Under the pieces are notes generated by a model, which was not told where the DNA came from, did not search any database, and was given only the letters and a program-made list of their open reading frames with translations. A stretch of DNA of 32,753 nt. Source: Peribacillus frigoritolerans. Lineage in GTDB: Bacteria > Bacillota > Bacilli > Bacillales > DSM-1321. Position 1 is the stretch's first letter; every line of letters starts with the position of its first letter. Both the position numbers and the translations under genes were made by a program. This document shows positions 32,628 to 32,753 of the stretch, piece after piece. The stretch spans positions 1 through 32,753 of the forward strand of contig NZ_JAUUTW010000048.1 of assembly GCF_030676415.1 (NCBI RefSeq). Reading direction: 5' to 3'.

Positions 32628-32753
32628 TGAAGTGAACCCAAAAAGTTAGACACTTTATTTACTTAGGCAGCCTTGAGGGCATGAACCCGGTAATCTACCG
32701 GGCTCATGCCTTTTAATTTTACCTTGATTCGTTGATGATTGTAGTAATGGATA
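32628..32753 (-). mobile_element. IS3-family insertion sequence, one end (partial)
   Basis: The terminal inverted repeat reads TGAAGTGAACCCAAAAAGTT from about 32628 on the plus strand, a form typical of IS3/IS150-like elements. The end of the transposase gene follows immediately inside. The rest of the element runs off the window. The exact boundary is estimated; no target duplication can be checked. Confidence 0.75.
32663..32753 (-). CDS. IS3-family transposase OrfB, C-terminal end (partial)
   Basis: On the minus strand this reads IHYYNHQRIKVKLKGMSPVD and ends YRVHALKAA with TAA at 32663-32665. The HYYN-x-x-RIK...GMSP-x-x-YR signature is the C-terminus of IS3-family integrases (OrfB), which carry the DDE catalytic core upstream, outside this window. 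Whether the gene is intact cannot be seen. Confidence 0.85.
   Translation of the reverse strand, partial: IHYYNHQRIKVKLKGMSPVDYRVHALKAA

Overview
The window looks like chromosomal DNA from a low-GC, endospore-forming Bacillaceae species. A Peribacillus/Bacillus simplex-like organism is my guess, not proven. The reasons are AAGGAGG-type ribosome-binding sites, the end of an rRNA operon with a B. subtilis-style tRNA cluster, the gene run sigW-rsiW-cdaA-cdaR-glmM-glmS with a glmS ribozyme, a Spo0E-like phosphatase, and Bacillus-specific small YhfH proteins.

Layout. 1-1258: 3' end of 23S rRNA, 5S rRNA, nine tRNAs and a terminator. 1360-4011: arginase (rocF), a minus-strand Spo0E-like phosphatase, and the envelope-stress pair sigW-rsiW behind a textbook autoregulatory SigW promoter. 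4160-10201: c-di-AMP synthase cdaA, its regulator cdaR and glmM in one operon, then glmS behind its self-cleaving riboswitch; these link c-di-AMP to amino-sugar supply for the cell wall. 10541-12286: a frataxin-like gene (fra), then a decayed patch where the tail of a histidine kinase gene abuts a broken chemotaxis-receptor gene. 12459-15846: a cold-shock gene, then a metal-efflux operon (cadC-cadA) with a visible CadC-type operator. 15861-18040: a parS-like site, GTPase hflX and a dense cluster of DnaA boxes in a gene-free stretch. 18043-25757: a reductive pyrimidine/hydantoin operon (preT, preA, hydantoinase, NCS1 permease, a 71-aa unknown) followed by a PucR-type regulator. 25841-26658: five tandem minus-strand yhfH genes. 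27171-32611: lipid kinase, Na+/H+ antiporter, GNAT acetyltransferase and a solitary hemY. 32628-32753: the end of an IS3-family insertion sequence running off the window.

Most genes are ordinary Bacillus functions. The parts most worth a second look are the DnaA-box cluster downstream of hflX with a parS-like site upstream of it, the tandem yhfH array, the small unknown protein in the pyrimidine operon, the altered N-terminal metal ligands of CadC, and the IS copy that sits exactly where the hemY terminator should be. I did not find a clear new multi-gene defence or biosynthetic system.
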